The notes under the pieces were generated by a model, which was not told the DNA's origin, ran no database searches, and saw only the letters and a list, made by a program, of their open reading frames with translations. From Streptomyces sp. MNU76 (lineage in GTDB: Bacteria; Actinomycetota; Actinomycetes; Streptomycetales; Streptomycetaceae), in assembly GCF_020982545.1 (NCBI RefSeq), contig NZ_JAJKLK010000006.1, positions 496,001 to 560,000 of the forward strand: a stretch of DNA of 64,000 nucleotides, in the 5' to 3' direction. Made by a program: the position numbers and the translations under genes. Shown in pieces: positions 53,383-62,885 of the stretch; within the stretch, counting starts at the first letter, position 1, and each line of letters starts with the position of its first letter.

Positions 53383-54158
53383 TCCACGGGCTTCGCGTAC
53401 TTCAGATCCACTGTGCCCGAGTAGCCGGGAAGAGTCACCGGCCCGTCCTCGGTGACTTTCCAGCCCAGCCCGTAGACGTTCACGTAGACCATGTAGTTCT
53501 GGATCGCCTTGCTGGCGGTGAGCGCCTTCTGCAGCTTCTCGGGATCACCGACCGCCTGGATCTTGTACGGGGGCGAGTAGACGCGGCCCTGGAGGATCAG
53601 GGTGTTGCCGACGCAGCGGACGGCGCTGGTGGAGATCAGCCGCTGGTCCATGACCTTGATGCCCTCGGCGCCGCCAAGCCACAGGGCGTTCACCACGGCC
53701 TGCAGGTCCTGTTGGTGGATGACCAGGTAGTCGGGCTGCGGCTCGGGATATCCGGGGAGTCTGGCGGTGGCGTCCGGCGGAGCGTCGTTGAGGGTGACCG
53801 TGAGGGCCTGCCCCCTGAGCTTCTGGGTGCCGGCGTTCTTCTCCAGTGCCCTGAGCCGGGCGTCCTCGGCCTTCGTGCTGCCGTCGTCCCGCTCGGCCAG
53901 GGCCTCCACGTCGTCCCGGAGGACCGCGTTGGACTCGTCGAGCTGCCCGTTCTTGTGGCTGCGCTCCTGGATCAGGTCGGAGAGCTTCAGCAGAGAGGCG
54001 TCCGTACGGATGTTGGTGCCCTTGGCCGTGTCGAAGCTGGTGAAGAAGATCAGCCCGGCGAGGGCGAAGACCCCGACGGTGAGCACGCGCACGGGCCGGA
54101 AACCGCCTCGGGAGGTGGTGCCGTTACCCGCCTCGGGGGAGTCGGCTGAATTGCTCAA
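53379..54158 (-). CDS. DUF881 family membrane protein
   Basis: 259 residues. An N-terminal TM segment (VLTVGVFALAGLIFFTSFD), a coiled-coil stretch (KLSDLIQERSHKNGQLDESN) and a DUF881 domain (LRGQALTVTLNDAP, DYLVIHQQDLQAVVNALWLG, GNTLILQGRVYSPPY). DUF881 proteins sit in division and wall gene clusters of Gram-positives; biochemical role unknown. TTG start with AAGGAGATAAGGG upstream. First gene of the minus-strand sortase operon, divergent from crgA. Confidence 0.9.
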   Translation of the reverse strand: MSNSADSPEAGNGTTSRGGFRPVRVLTVGVFALAGLIFFTSFDTAKGTNIRTDASLLKLSDLIQERSHKNGQLDESNAVLRDDVEALAERDDGSTKAEDARLRALEKNAGTQKLRGQALTVTLNDAPPDATARLPGYPEPQPDYLVIHQQDLQAVVNALWLGGAEGIKVMDQRLISTSAVRCVGNTLILQGRVYSPPYKIQAVGDPEKLQKALTASKAIQNYMVYVNVYGLGWKVTEDGPVTLPGYSGTVDLKYAKPVE

Positions 54159-54300
54159 CGTACCCTTATCTCCTTAGGCGCCGCGGAAGCACTACGCTAA
54201 CGGACGCCCGGGGGAGCATTCAGTGTCCCCTTGTACGCTGCCCCGGAGCCCGCCACAGTTCCCTGCGCGGCCACGCAGCGCATCGACAGGAGAGACCCTC

Positions 54301-54555
54301 GTGCCGAAGTCACGTATCCGCAAGAAGGCCGACTACACGCCGCCGCCGTCCAAGCAGGCCACGAACATCAAGCTGAACAGCCGCGGCTGGGTGGCCCCGG
54401 TCATGCTGGCCATGTTCCTCATCGGGCTGGCCTGGATCGTCGTCTTCTATGTGACGGACGGCTCGCTGCCGATCGACTCGCTCGGCAACTGGAACATCGT
54501 GGTCGGCTTCGGCTTCATCGCCGCCGGATTCGGTGTCTCCACCCAGTGGAAGTAG
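54301..54555 (+). CDS. crgA: Cell division regulator CrgA
   Basis: 84 residues, the standard CrgA length. A basic N-terminus (MPKSRIRKKADYTPPP) and two TM segments (VAPVMLAMFLIGLAWIVVFY; WNIVVGFGFIAAGFGVS). CrgA coordinates or delays FtsZ-ring formation in aerial hyphae and links FtsZ to PBPs. GTG start with AGGAGAG upstream. Followed by the DnaA-box cluster. Confidence 0.95.
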   Translation: MPKSRIRKKADYTPPPSKQATNIKLNSRGWVAPVMLAMFLIGLAWIVVFYVTDGSLPIDSLGNWNIVVGFGFIAAGFGVSTQWK

Positions 54556-54602
54556 TGGTCTCCGCTCGGTGGAGCTAGTTCTCCCCAGAGCAATCCACGG
54601 AG

Positions 54603-54804
54603 TTATCCACAGGTGTTTTCCACAGTGGGGAAAAAGAACGACGATCTGTGGATAACTCACTGGGCGTTGACGCCGGTACGACTGACCTACCGGCACCCGC
54701 AAGCATGTTCGCCCCCTGCCTGACCTGCGAAAACACAGGTGAGCGACAGGGGGCACACCTGTTCCCGCACCCTATGCACAAGATCCGCCACCGTCTGTGG
54801 ACAA
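54603..54804. other. Cluster of DnaA-box-like 9-mers
   Basis: In the 304-bp gap between crgA and the rhomboid gene: TTATCCACA at 54603-54611 (+), TTTTCCACA at 54616-54624 (+), TTATCCACA at 54647-54655 (-), and TTGTCCACA at 54796-54804 (-). The first two boxes start 13 bp apart, and the local A/T-rich tract GGGGAAAAAGAACG lies between boxes two and three. This is the densest set in the window. It may titrate DnaA or regulate a neighbour. Confidence 0.65.
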
Positions 54805-54859
54805 CAGTGCTGTAACGGTGCCCGGACCAGCACCCGGACGGTGACGATCCGCCATCACC

Positions 54860-55747
54860 TCAGGTCAGCTGGGCCGTCCTCAGCAGGGTCACGATGACCA
54901 CGGCGGCCAGTACCAGCGCGCACACGCCGTACTGGACCAGCGCTCGTCGTTCGCGCGGAGCGTGCACCATCGCATAGCCGATCAGCACACCGCCGACGAG
55001 ACCGCCGACATGGGCCTGCCAGGCGATGCCGGACCAGCCGAACGTGATGACCAGGTTGATGACCAGCAGGATGATGACCGGGCGCATGTCGTACTTCAGC
55101 CGACGCATGAGGACGGCTGTCGCGCCGAAGAGGCCGAAGATCGCGCCGGACGCGCCGACTGTCGGTTGGTTCGGTGCGGCGAGCAGGTAGGTGAGCGCGC
55201 TGCCCGCGAGGCCCGAGGCGAAGTAGAGCGTCAGATAGCGGGCTCGGCCGAGGGCGGCTTCCAGCGGGCCGCCGATCCACCACAGGCTGAGCATGTTGAA
55301 GGCGATGTGCATGACACCGCTGTGCAGGAACATCGACGTGACCAGCCGGTACCACTGCCCCTCGGCGACGCCTTGGACCGAGCCGAAATCGGAGCCCCAG
55401 GCCCGCCCGACGAGGGCGAACCGTTCGGTGAAGGAGTCGCCGACGGCCTCCAGCACCAGGAAGAACAGCAGATTCGCACCGATCAGGATCTTGGTGACGA
55501 GCCTGGGGTCGGCGGTGACCGAGCCGCCCGCGAGGGTGCGCGGGGCGGAGGCGGAGGGGGCGTGGCCCGTGCCGGAGCCGTCGCGGACGCATTCGGGGCA
55601 CTGGAAGCCGACGGAGGCGCTCACCATGCACTCGGGGCAGATGGGCCGCTCGCAGCGGGTGCAGCGGATTCCTGTCTCCCGGTCCGGATGCCGGTAGCAG
55701 GTGGGCAGGCTCCGCGCGTCCTGCGAGCCGCTCGGCACCTGTTCCAT
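54860..55747 (-). CDS. Rhomboid-family intramembrane serine protease with N-terminal zinc finger
   Basis: 295 residues. The N-terminal 45 form a B-box-like zinc-binding module (CYRHPDRETGIRCTRC, then CPECM and CPECV). Six or more TM segments follow, with the catalytic Ser in VGASGAIFGLFGA, the His in WQAHVGGLVGG, and HSGVMHIAFNMLSLWWIGGP before them. It cleaves TM substrates within the membrane; substrates are unknown. ATG start at 55747. Confidence 0.93.
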   Translation of the reverse strand: MEQVPSGSQDARSLPTCYRHPDRETGIRCTRCERPICPECMVSASVGFQCPECVRDGSGTGHAPSASAPRTLAGGSVTADPRLVTKILIGANLLFFLVLEAVGDSFTERFALVGRAWGSDFGSVQGVAEGQWYRLVTSMFLHSGVMHIAFNMLSLWWIGGPLEAALGRARYLTLYFASGLAGSALTYLLAAPNQPTVGASGAIFGLFGATAVLMRRLKYDMRPVIILLVINLVITFGWSGIAWQAHVGGLVGGVLIGYAMVHAPRERRALVQYGVCALVLAAVVIVTLLRTAQLT

Positions 55748-55776
55748 CGGGTTCCTCCGTCTCCTGGGTGGAACGC

Positions 55777-55812
55777 ATCGCCCCGCCCATCCTTACGGAT
55801 GAGCGGGGCGAT
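55777..55812 (-). terminator. Terminator of ppiA
   Basis: 16-bp arms (ATCGCCCCGCCCATCC / GGATGAGCGGGGCGAT) with one mismatch and a TTAC loop, between ppiA and the rhomboid gene. Confidence 0.75.
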
Positions 55813-55900
55813 TGGTTCCCTTCGAGACCTTGTGAACCTTTCGGGGTCCGGTCCGTGCGGTGAACCCGTGATGCGCGTTCCGGGCGACAGGCCCGAGGGC

Positions 55901-56434
55901 TCAGCCCTGGCGGGTCTCGACGACGACCGACTCGATGACGACGTCGTTGACCGGACGGTCGGTGCGCGGGTTGGTCTGGGCGCCGGCGATGGCGTCCACG
56001 ACCTTCTGGCTGCCCGCGTCGACGACCTCACCGAAGATGGTGTGCTTGCGGGTCAGCCACGCCGTCGGGGAGACGGTGATGAAGAACTGCGAGCCGTTGG
56101 TGCCCGGGCCGGCGTTGGCCATGGCCAGCAGGTAGGGCTTGTCGAAGGCGAGGTCCGGGTGGAACTCGTCCGCGAACTGGTAGCCGGGACCACCGGTGCC
56201 GTTGCCCAGCGGGTCACCGCCCTGGATCATGAATCCACTGATCACCCGGTGGAAGACCGTGCCGTCGTAGAGCTTGTCCGTGGACTTCTGGCCGGTGGCC
56301 GGGTTGGTCCACTCACGCTCGCCCTGGGCGAGCTCGACGAAGTTACGGACCGTCTTGGGCGCGTGGTTCGGCAGCAGCCGCACCTCGATGTCGCCATGGT
56401 TGGTCTTCAGGGTGGCGTACAGCTGCTCTGCCAC
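55901..56434 (-). CDS. ppiA: Peptidyl-prolyl cis-trans isomerase, cyclophilin type
   Basis: 177 residues. Cyclophilin core: LKTNHGDIEVRLL, FHRVISGFMIQGGDPLGNG, MANAGPGTNGSQFFITVSPT and HTIFGEVVD, with the conserved Arg, Phe, Gln and His of the active site. No signal peptide, so cytosolic. The GTG at 56434 is behind GGAAGG at good spacing. Catalyses proline isomerisation during folding. Confidence 0.95.
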   Translation of the reverse strand: MAEQLYATLKTNHGDIEVRLLPNHAPKTVRNFVELAQGEREWTNPATGQKSTDKLYDGTVFHRVISGFMIQGGDPLGNGTGGPGYQFADEFHPDLAFDKPYLLAMANAGPGTNGSQFFITVSPTAWLTRKHTIFGEVVDAGSQKVVDAIAGAQTNPRTDRPVNDVVIESVVVETRQG

Positions 56435-56794
56435 GATCTGCCTTCCGTTGTCCTCTGTGACTCCCCCGATCCTCGCACGGACGACGCCGTGCGTCCCCCG
56501 ACGCCCTCGCTCTCGTACGGCGGGCGTACGGAAAACCGGCCGAGTACCACCGGTACCGGCGCGCTTCGCGGCGATCCGTGGCATTGTCGGCCCTGTCGTG
56601 GACAAGTTCCCGTTGTCCCGCATTCATCCTCTATTGCACGTGACCGGATTCATGAGCGGCTCCTGTCGATGACCGGCCGGGGTCGAGGCCATGACCCGGA
56701 TGCCCGCCCACACATGCCCCGGAGCGCTCCGAGAGGCATGATCCCCAAAAGGGTGGAAAGTCGAATTACGTACGCCACCGAGGAGGAGGATCCC

Positions 56795-57496
56795 GTGACC
56801 CGCATCGACAGCGTGCGCGCCGCGACCGGCTCGGCGAAGGACAGCGTGCTGCACGCCGCGGAAGTGGTGGCGCCCTACGCCGACACGGCCAAGGACAAGG
56901 CCTCGCACTACGCGCAAGAGGCACGTGTACGACTCGCGCCGAAGGTGTCGCAGGCCGCGGAACAGGCACGCGTCCAGTACGGCGCCCATGTCGTCCCGCG
57001 CTTGGAGCAGGCTCGCACGCATGTGCCGCCGAAGGTCGACCACGCGGCCCACGAAGCCGCTGCACGCACCCGCAAGGCGGCCCGTCAGGCCGCCGACTAC
57101 TCCCGTCCCCGTATCGAGCAGGCCGTGGCCGCCGCCGGCCCCGTCCGCGAGGAGGCCACCGCCCGCAGCGTCGCGGCGCTGGCCGCATTGCGGGGACAGG
57201 TCTCACCCCAGCAGATCCAGCGGCTGGTCCGCAGGCAGCAGCGCAGGGCCAGGCTCGGCCGTGCCGCCAAGGGCCTGGCCGTCCTGGGTGTCCTGGCGGG
57301 CGGCGCCTTCGCCGCCTGGAAGTGGTGGGACAAACAGGCCAACCCCGACTGGCTCGTCGAGCCCCCTGCCGCCACCGAGGTCTCCGACTCCGGTCGCCTG
57401 TCCGCTGTGGACGGCAGTGGTCAGTCCGTTCTCGACCCCGAGGTCGAGGCCAAGCAGGCTGAGGACGAGGCGGCCGACCGGGACAACCGCCACTGA
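56795..57496 (+). CDS. DUF5324 family protein
   Basis: 233 residues. Long Ala/Arg/Gln-rich amphipathic helices (ATGSAKDSVLHAAEVVAPYA, VSQAAEQARVQYGAHVVPRL) of the DUF5324 type, then a basic patch QRLVRRQQRRARLGRAAKGL, a TM segment (LAVLGVLAGGAFAAWKWW) and an acidic C-terminus. Function unknown. GTG start behind GAGGAGGAGG. Confidence 0.85.
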   Translation: MTRIDSVRAATGSAKDSVLHAAEVVAPYADTAKDKASHYAQEARVRLAPKVSQAAEQARVQYGAHVVPRLEQARTHVPPKVDHAAHEAAARTRKAARQAADYSRPRIEQAVAAAGPVREEATARSVAALAALRGQVSPQQIQRLVRRQQRRARLGRAAKGLAVLGVLAGGAFAAWKWWDKQANPDWLVEPPAATEVSDSGRLSAVDGSGQSVLDPEVEAKQAEDEAADRDNRH

Positions 57497-57607
57497 GAAC
57501 CGACTGAGCATCGGCAGCCGAGGCCGCTTTCTCTACGGTCGGCGTCGGAGGACGTGCTCCTTTCCGGCTCAGCCCTGCCCGAGGGTGCGTTCGGCGGGAC
57601 ATCTTTC

Positions 57608-57659
57608 AACAGCCCTGTGGGGCAGAAGACTTGAAGGTCTTCTGCCCCACAGGGCTGTT
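57608..57659 (+). terminator. Terminator abutting parS site 6
   Basis: Perfect 23-bp stem (57608-57630 / 57637-57659) with loop TTGAAG. The last three stem bases are the first three of parS site 6. Confidence 0.85.
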
Positions 57660-57670
57660 TCACGTGAAAC
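57657..57670. other. parS: parS site 6
   Basis: Perfect GTTTCACGTGAAAC, extended by flanking bases to CTGTTTCACGTGAAACAG. Nothing else is recognised in the 469-bp gap between the DUF5324 gene and tRNA-Ala except the terminator. Confidence 0.95.
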
Positions 57671-57965
57671 AGCACCACCCTACGAGCCCCCTGCCACCCC
57701 CATAACCGGAATGTATCGATCCGGTTGCGAAGGGTGACGCACACATTCCACCAGCCCTCGCGTGACCCAGAACACTGGTTTCGCATTTGCGCACATCGAC
57801 ACGCGCCAGCATCCGTTGCCCCGTTCCAGCAGGCTTCTTTCCACGGAGTGCACAGATAGCGATCGCGATGACCGCCGCCCAGGGCGCCGGTGACGACCAT
57901 GCTTCCCGAGGCAGGAAAAAGACCGGGCCGGATGTCGTAGGACATCCGGCCCGGTCAATCCGCTG

Positions 57966-58038
57966 TGGAGCCTAGGGGAGTCGAACCCCTGACATCTGCC
58001 ATGCAAAGACAGCGCTCTACCAACTGAGCTAAGGCCCC
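57966..58038 (-). tRNA. tRNA-Ala (anticodon TGC)
   Basis: 73 nt on the minus strand. Acceptor GGGGCCT/AGGCTCC, D-arm GCTCAGTTGGTAGAGC, anticodon loop TTTGCAT giving TGC, T-arm AGGGGTTCGACTCCCCT. No encoded CCA. Confidence 0.95.
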
Positions 58039-58220
58039 GGAAGGGAAGCGTCCACCCGGAGGCAAGGGCCACCGGGAGGCTGCGCAGACCAGAGTACCGG
58101 GTCACCCCCGGGATCTCGCAAAAAGATTGGGGGTCCCCGTGAACGACCACTCTCCGTAAGATGCTCGTCGTGGTTCGCTACAGCGAACCACGGTATTTGG
58201 GGAAGCGATGGGGAGACGCA

Positions 58221-58769
58221 ATGGACGCCGCACAGCAGGAAGCGACCGCAAGAGCCCGGGAGCTGCAGCGGAACTGGTACGGAGAGCCGTTGGGGGCGCT
58301 CTTCCGTAGGCTCATCGAGGACCTGGGTCTCAACCAGGCCCGGCTCGCGGGGGTGCTGGGCCTGTCCGCACCGATGCTGTCGCAGCTGATGAGCGGTCAG
58401 CGTGCCAAGATCGGCAACCCGGCGGTGGTCCAGCGGGTGCAGTTGCTGCAGGACCTGGCGGGTCAGGTCGCGGACGGCAGCGTGAGCGCCGCCGAGGCGA
58501 CCGAGCGCATGGATGAGATCAAGAAGTCACAGGGGGGCTCGGTGCTCAGCAACACCACGCAGTCGACGACGAGTTCGGGGGCGCCCACGGTCAAGCGGGT
58601 CGTCCGCGAGATCCAGTCGCTGCTGCGCTCTGTCGCGGCCGCGGGCGACATCATCGAGGCGGCGGACACCCTCGCCCCGACCCACCCTGAGCTGGCAGAG
58701 TTCCTCCGGGTGTACGGCGCGGGCCGCACCTCGGACGCGGTGGCGCACTACCAGTCCCACCAGAACTGA
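58221..58769 (+). CDS. HTH DNA-binding protein
   Basis: 182 residues. Helix-turn-helix at residues 30-62 (LNQARLAGVLGLSAPMLSQL then MSGQRAKIGNP), a Ser/Thr-rich linker near 110, and a C-terminal helical domain (VVREIQSLLRSVAAAGDIIE, LAPTHPELAEFLRVYG). ATG with GGGGAGA upstream. Adjacent to the next kinase gene, as in other Streptomyces; target unknown. Confidence 0.85.
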   Translation: MDAAQQEATARARELQRNWYGEPLGALFRRLIEDLGLNQARLAGVLGLSAPMLSQLMSGQRAKIGNPAVVQRVQLLQDLAGQVADGSVSAAEATERMDEIKKSQGGSVLSNTTQSTTSSGAPTVKRVVREIQSLLRSVAAAGDIIEAADTLAPTHPELAEFLRVYGAGRTSDAVAHYQSHQN

Positions 58770-58775
58770 GCTCAA

Positions 58776-58811
58776 GGCCCGGTCCCCGAAAGGGGGTTCG
58801 GCGACCGGGCC
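58776..58811 (+). terminator. Terminator after the HTH gene
   Basis: Outer 9-bp stem GGCCCGGTC/GACCGGGCC enclosing an inner CCC-GAAA-GGG hairpin, 7 bp after the stop. The rest of the ~250-bp gap before the kinase shows no gene. Confidence 0.65.
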
Positions 58812-59062
58812 GAGGCCGAAGAGGGGAGCCTGGAAGGGGGAAGGGGTCTGTAGGCCCCTCGTGAGCGGCGGCGTCGTGGACGTAGGCTCCGCGCAGGAAC
58901 CGGAATCAGGAACAGGACAGAGCGGCAGGGAGACAGAAGCGGGTACCAGCTCCGAGGGAAGCCGGGCACGTGCGAGCCGGCTCCGCAGAGGGCGGCGCGA
59001 GCGCCGTGCCCTCCGCCGACGGGCAACCACGAGGGGAGCCGAAGGGGGAACGACGCACAGCC

Positions 59063-60855
59063 ATGGGTGAGGTCTTCGCCGGCCGGTACGAACTGGTCGA
59101 CCCGATCGGGCGCGGGGGAGTCGGCGCGGTCTGGCGCACCTGGGACCACCGCCGCCGCCGTTATGTGGCCGCCAAGGTCCTGCAACAGCGTGACGCGCAC
59201 GCATTGCTGCGCTTCGTCCGTGAGCAGGCCGTACGGATCGACCACCCGCATGTGCTCGCCCCCGCCAGCTGGGCCGCCGACGACGACAAGGTCCTGTTCA
59301 CCATGGATCTGGTGGCCGGAGGGTCCCTGGTCAACCTCGTCAACGACTACGGTCCTCTCCCGCCGACCTATGTCTGCGGCTTGCTCGATCAACTCCTGTC
59401 CGGCCTCGCCGCCGTGCACGCCGAGGGCGTCATCCACCGCGACATCAAGCCCGCCAATGTGCTCCTGGAGGCCACGGGCACGGCCCGCCCCCGCCTGCGC
59501 CTGTCCGACTTCGGCATCGCCATGCGTCTGGGCGAGCCCCGCCTCACCGAGACCAACTACGTGGTGGGAACGCCGGGTTACTTCGCTCCCGAGCAGATGC
59601 TGGGCGCGGATCCGGACTTCCCCGCCGATCTCTTCGCTGTGGGTCTCGTCGCCCTGTACCTCCTGGAGGGCGCGAAGCCTGACTCGAAGGCCCTCATCGA
59701 GCACTTCGCCGCCCATGGCACTCCGAAGGCACCGCGCGGTATCCCCGAGCCACTGTGGCAGGTCATCGCCACGCTGCTCCAGCCGGACCCCAACTCCCGC
59801 TTCCGCACCGCCACAGGCGCCCGCAAGGCCCTCGCCGCGGCCGTCGAGCTGCTGCCCGAGCCGGGGCCCGACGACGAGTTGGTGGAGGTCTTCGACCAAC
59901 TCGGCCCGCTTCCCACCGGGTTCGCTCCCGAGGGTCCCCTGCACAGGGCATCGGGACTGGATAAAACGGGCACCGGTGTCGACACCAGCGGCACGTCCTC
60001 CCCGACTCCCGTCACGGACACGACCCCACCACCCTCACCATCCGCCGGCCTACGGACCGCCGCCCATGGGGCCGCCGTCCCAGCCGGGGCGGGCCCGGCG
60101 CTACCGGCGCCGTTCCCAGGCAGCGCCCTCAGCCCCGTACACGGCCACAGGCTCCATATCTCCGCCCCCATGCCCACCACCGCCCCGACCGACCCCCTCC
60201 AGCTCTGGCAGGGCTCGGGCTTCGGTACTGGTACCGAAGCTGGTGCTGGTGGCGCGGGCACCGACCCAGGCACGGGTGCGAGCGCCGGCACGAGAACCGG
60301 AACCAGCCACTGGTCCCAGGATTCCGGGGCCTCGTCTTCGGCGTCTCCGGCGCAGTCGCCCCACCCCGGTCACATATCGCCCGGGGCACCCCTCCGACGT
60401 ACCACCGCGCCCCGAACGCGCCCCCGCACCGCAGCCCTCCACGATGTCGGACACCGGCAGCTTCCACCTGCCCCCGCCCCAGGTGCTCACCGCCCACGCG
60501 GCCTCGCGACAGATCGACCAGCATGCCCCGGCCTGGGCCACCCACAGCAGCCCCCGAGCAGCAGGCCAGTCCCCGGCCGGGACGCCCCTCCGAACAGCCC
60601 CAGCGCAGCACCCCGAACCCGCGCATGTGCCCTCCCCAGTCGCACCCGCAGTTGGGCCTCTCAGAACCCGCCGCGGCGGTGCAGCACGCGTACGCCTCTA
60701 CTGGTTCATACACCGCTCGGCCCCCGGAGGTTCCACGTCGATCGAGGGCGCTTCCGCGACGCCGTCCGGGCCCGCCGGTCAAGGTGGTCGTCCCGGTCCT
60801 GCTGCTCGCCCTGGCCTGCTTCGCGGTGGGGTTCTGGGCACTGGGACAACTCTGA
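59063..60855 (+). CDS. Membrane Ser/Thr protein kinase (apparent frameshifts in linker)
   Basis: The kinase domain at residues 1-270 is intact: GRGGVGAVWRTWDHRR, catalytic Lys in VAAKVLQQRD, HRDIKPANVLL, SDFGIAMRLG and GTPGYFAPEQ. The Pro/Thr-rich linker shifts frame near 60040 (to YGPPPMGPPSQPG and TMSDTGSFHLPPPQ) and again near 60480-60530 (to SEPAAAVQHAYASTGSYTAR). Only the last frame gives the expected TM anchor VKVVVPVLLLALACFAVGFW, ending at 60855. Read literally, the first frame runs to 61054 without a TM segment. ATG behind GGGGGAACGACGC. No PASTA repeats. Confidence 0.8.
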
Positions 60856-60863
60856 TCCCCGAG

Positions 60864-62407
60864 CTACCCCCGGGACGCCCCGTGCCGCCCACGTGCTGCC
60901 GCGCCCACGCCCTTCGGGCGTTCGGACTCGATGGCAGCAGACGCCCTCCTGCGGGCCACGAGTGTCCACGCCAGAAGCCCGAGAACCAGCAGACTGCCCG
61001 TGCCGAGGCCGCCCGCCGCGACGAGGGTCATGGCCAGTCGCCGGTCTCCACTGACCAGGGAGTTCCCGGAGCCCTTCCCCTCGTCGGAATCTCCCGGGCC
61101 CCCTCCGTCACCGCCGTCCCGGGAGCCCCTCCAGCGTGTCCCCGTGATGCCGTTCTCGGCGGCCTCCCGATCCCCTCGGTGACCTCGAAGACGCCGCGCG
61201 GCTCGGAGTCTCCCAGATATCCCGGCCCGGCCCCGGCCTCTCCCTCCAGCCGCACCCGTAGCGTCAAGCCCACCGGCTCGTCGCCGAACCGGTCGGCGAC
61301 CGACGTCCCGAGGTGCAGTGCCAGGTAGTACCAGCCGGCGAACCGCATCCCGCCCACCTCGTCGTCGGGAGAGAAACGGTTCTCGTACGCGACGGGCGGG
61401 AGCGGGTCCAGGGAGACCGAGCGCTGGACACCCCCGTAGTTGGCCGTCCTGTCGTCCACCAGGCCGCGTACGGGGTTGTAGAGCGACATCACGAACGCGT
61501 TCCCGACGTAGCCGTCGCCCTCGGTCGTGCTGCCCAGTTCGGCGGTGGCCTGGAGTTGCTGCCCCCAGCTGACGGGCACCTTGTAGAAGAGGGTCTCCCC
61601 GGCTCTGATGCCGACCTCGTCCTGCCAGACGCCCTGTGCCACGGGGCTCGCCGCGGCGAAGCCGCTCCCGCCGCGACGGGGCTCGGGGTCACCGGAGACA
61701 GCATCGGGGGAGGCGGAGTTCCAGCTCTGGGGAGCGCTCGTCGAACCGCCCTTCGTCACGGCGGGCTCCGAAACGAAGCGGAGCTCCAGCCCCCACTCCT
61801 CAGACGCACCCTCCGAGGGGGAACCCGTCACGGAGCCGGAAGCCGAACCGGAAGATGAGCCGGTCGCCGAGCCGGAGTCAGCGCCCGCGCTCGTCCCCGA
61901 ACCGGCTCCGACAGCCGAGCCGACGCGTTCGACGACGACGTAGTACACCCCGGCCCCCTGGCACATGTACTCGTCGGTGCCGACCTCCCGCGAGGCCCAG
62001 GCGGTGACGGGGTGCGCGCTGCGGGTCGGTCCGAAGCGGGCGGTCTCGTAGGAGCAGCGATGTGCGTCGGCGTCCTGCACGGACACCCTGACCCCGTCCG
62101 CGGAGCCGACCGCCGAACCCGCCTCGGGCACGGCCGTGGCCGAAACGTACGCGTTGGTGGCGGCGCCGAGATCGAGACGGTAGTACAGCTTGCCGCCCGG
62201 CCCGATGGAGCTCCGGTAGGTCTTGCCGGCCGCCAGCCGCACGGCTCCCGTGCTGCTCGGGGCGCCCTCGACCGCCCTCGCGTCCTCGGCGTAGGAGTAC
62301 GGGGCAGGCCCGTCGGCCGCCACGGCGGGCCCGGGCTGCGCCGTCGTCACGCACAGGACCGCTCCCACGGCCGCCCCGGCTCTCCACCAGACCGTGCGCC
62401 GCCCCAT
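60864..62407 (-). CDS. Secreted, C-terminally membrane-anchored protein (apparent frameshift)
   Basis: The signal peptide (AGAAVGAVLCVTTAQPGPAVA) is followed by a beta-rich extracellular protein of about 430 residues (TYRSSIGPGGKLYYRLDLGA; AGETLFYKVPVSWGQQLQAT; MRFAGWYYLALHLG) with a Gly/Ser/Ala-rich linker mid-way. The first frame stops at 61028. Near 61166 the neighbouring frame takes over and gives the expected C-terminal TM segment LVAAGGLGTGSLLVLGLLAW and tail ARRRA, ending at 60864, 8 bp from the convergent kinase gene. ATG at 62407 with GAGGGG 9 nt upstream. Function unknown. Confidence 0.75.
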
Positions 62408-62656
62408 CAAGCGCCACCCCTCGTCGTAGACCGTGATGCGAGGCCCCAGCCCTGTGGTCGCGGCCCCGAACGCGCCCATCCTGCCCGGCCATGCGGGCCG
62501 ATGCCGGTGTTCCTGGGGACGAGCGGCTGAAAACGGCCCCTAACCGGACCGCCACCTTGCCATTGCAATCATATCGTTCGCTAGTGCGAATTCGAGGCCG
62601 GCGGAATTTCCGCACATGCCCCAGAAGCCGGGAGGGGTGCGGCCGAGCAACACAAA

Positions 62657-62682
62657 ACCCCGGCCGCCAGGGCGGCCGGGGT
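62657..62682 (-). terminator. Terminator of the DLW-39 gene
   Basis: 12-bp arms ACCCCGGCCGCC/GGCGGCCGGGGT around a 2-base centre, with a TTTTG tract on the minus-strand 3' side, 24 bp after the DLW-39 stop. Confidence 0.85.
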
Positions 62683-62705
62683 CTGCTCTGAGACTGATGT
62701 CGACG

Positions 62706-62834
62706 TCACGAACCCGTGGGCACGGAGTCAGTCGCCTCCGTCCACAGATCCTGCTCGGCGCGATCCGCCTGGATCTGGCGGTACACGAGGAGCCCGCCGA
62801 TGGCGGCCAGTGCGACCAGGAGAAGCTTCTTCAC
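62706..62834 (-). CDS. DLW-39 family small protein
   Basis: 42 residues. A basic start (MKKLL with GTG), one TM helix (LLLVALAAIGGLLVYRQIQ) and the family signature DLW in AEQDLWTEATDSV. The GTG at 62834 has GAGG 7 nt upstream. DLW-39 genes lie next to gyrA in actinobacteria; role unknown. A TATAGT -10 element at 62880-62885 (minus strand) fits its promoter. Confidence 0.88.
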   Translation of the reverse strand: MKKLLLVALAAIGGLLVYRQIQADRAEQDLWTEATDSVPTGS

Positions 62835-62879
62835 CGCGCGACCTCGTCTTTCCTTGACGTAGGGGACCTCTGGCGCCCG

Positions 62880-62885
62880 ACTATA
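62880..62885 (-). promoter_or_regulatory. -10 element for the DLW-39 gene
   Basis: TATAGT on the minus strand, 45 bp upstream of the GTG. Just upstream is a palindromic block around 62890-62909 (CCGAT-ACCG-ATCGG core) that could be an operator. No clear -35. The rest of the 371-bp gap to 63206 shows no gene. Confidence 0.4.

Noticed and set aside
57497..57965. Small ORFs between the DUF5324 gene and tRNA-Ala
   Set aside because: They cross the terminator, parS and the tRNA on either strand and lack ribosome binding sites.
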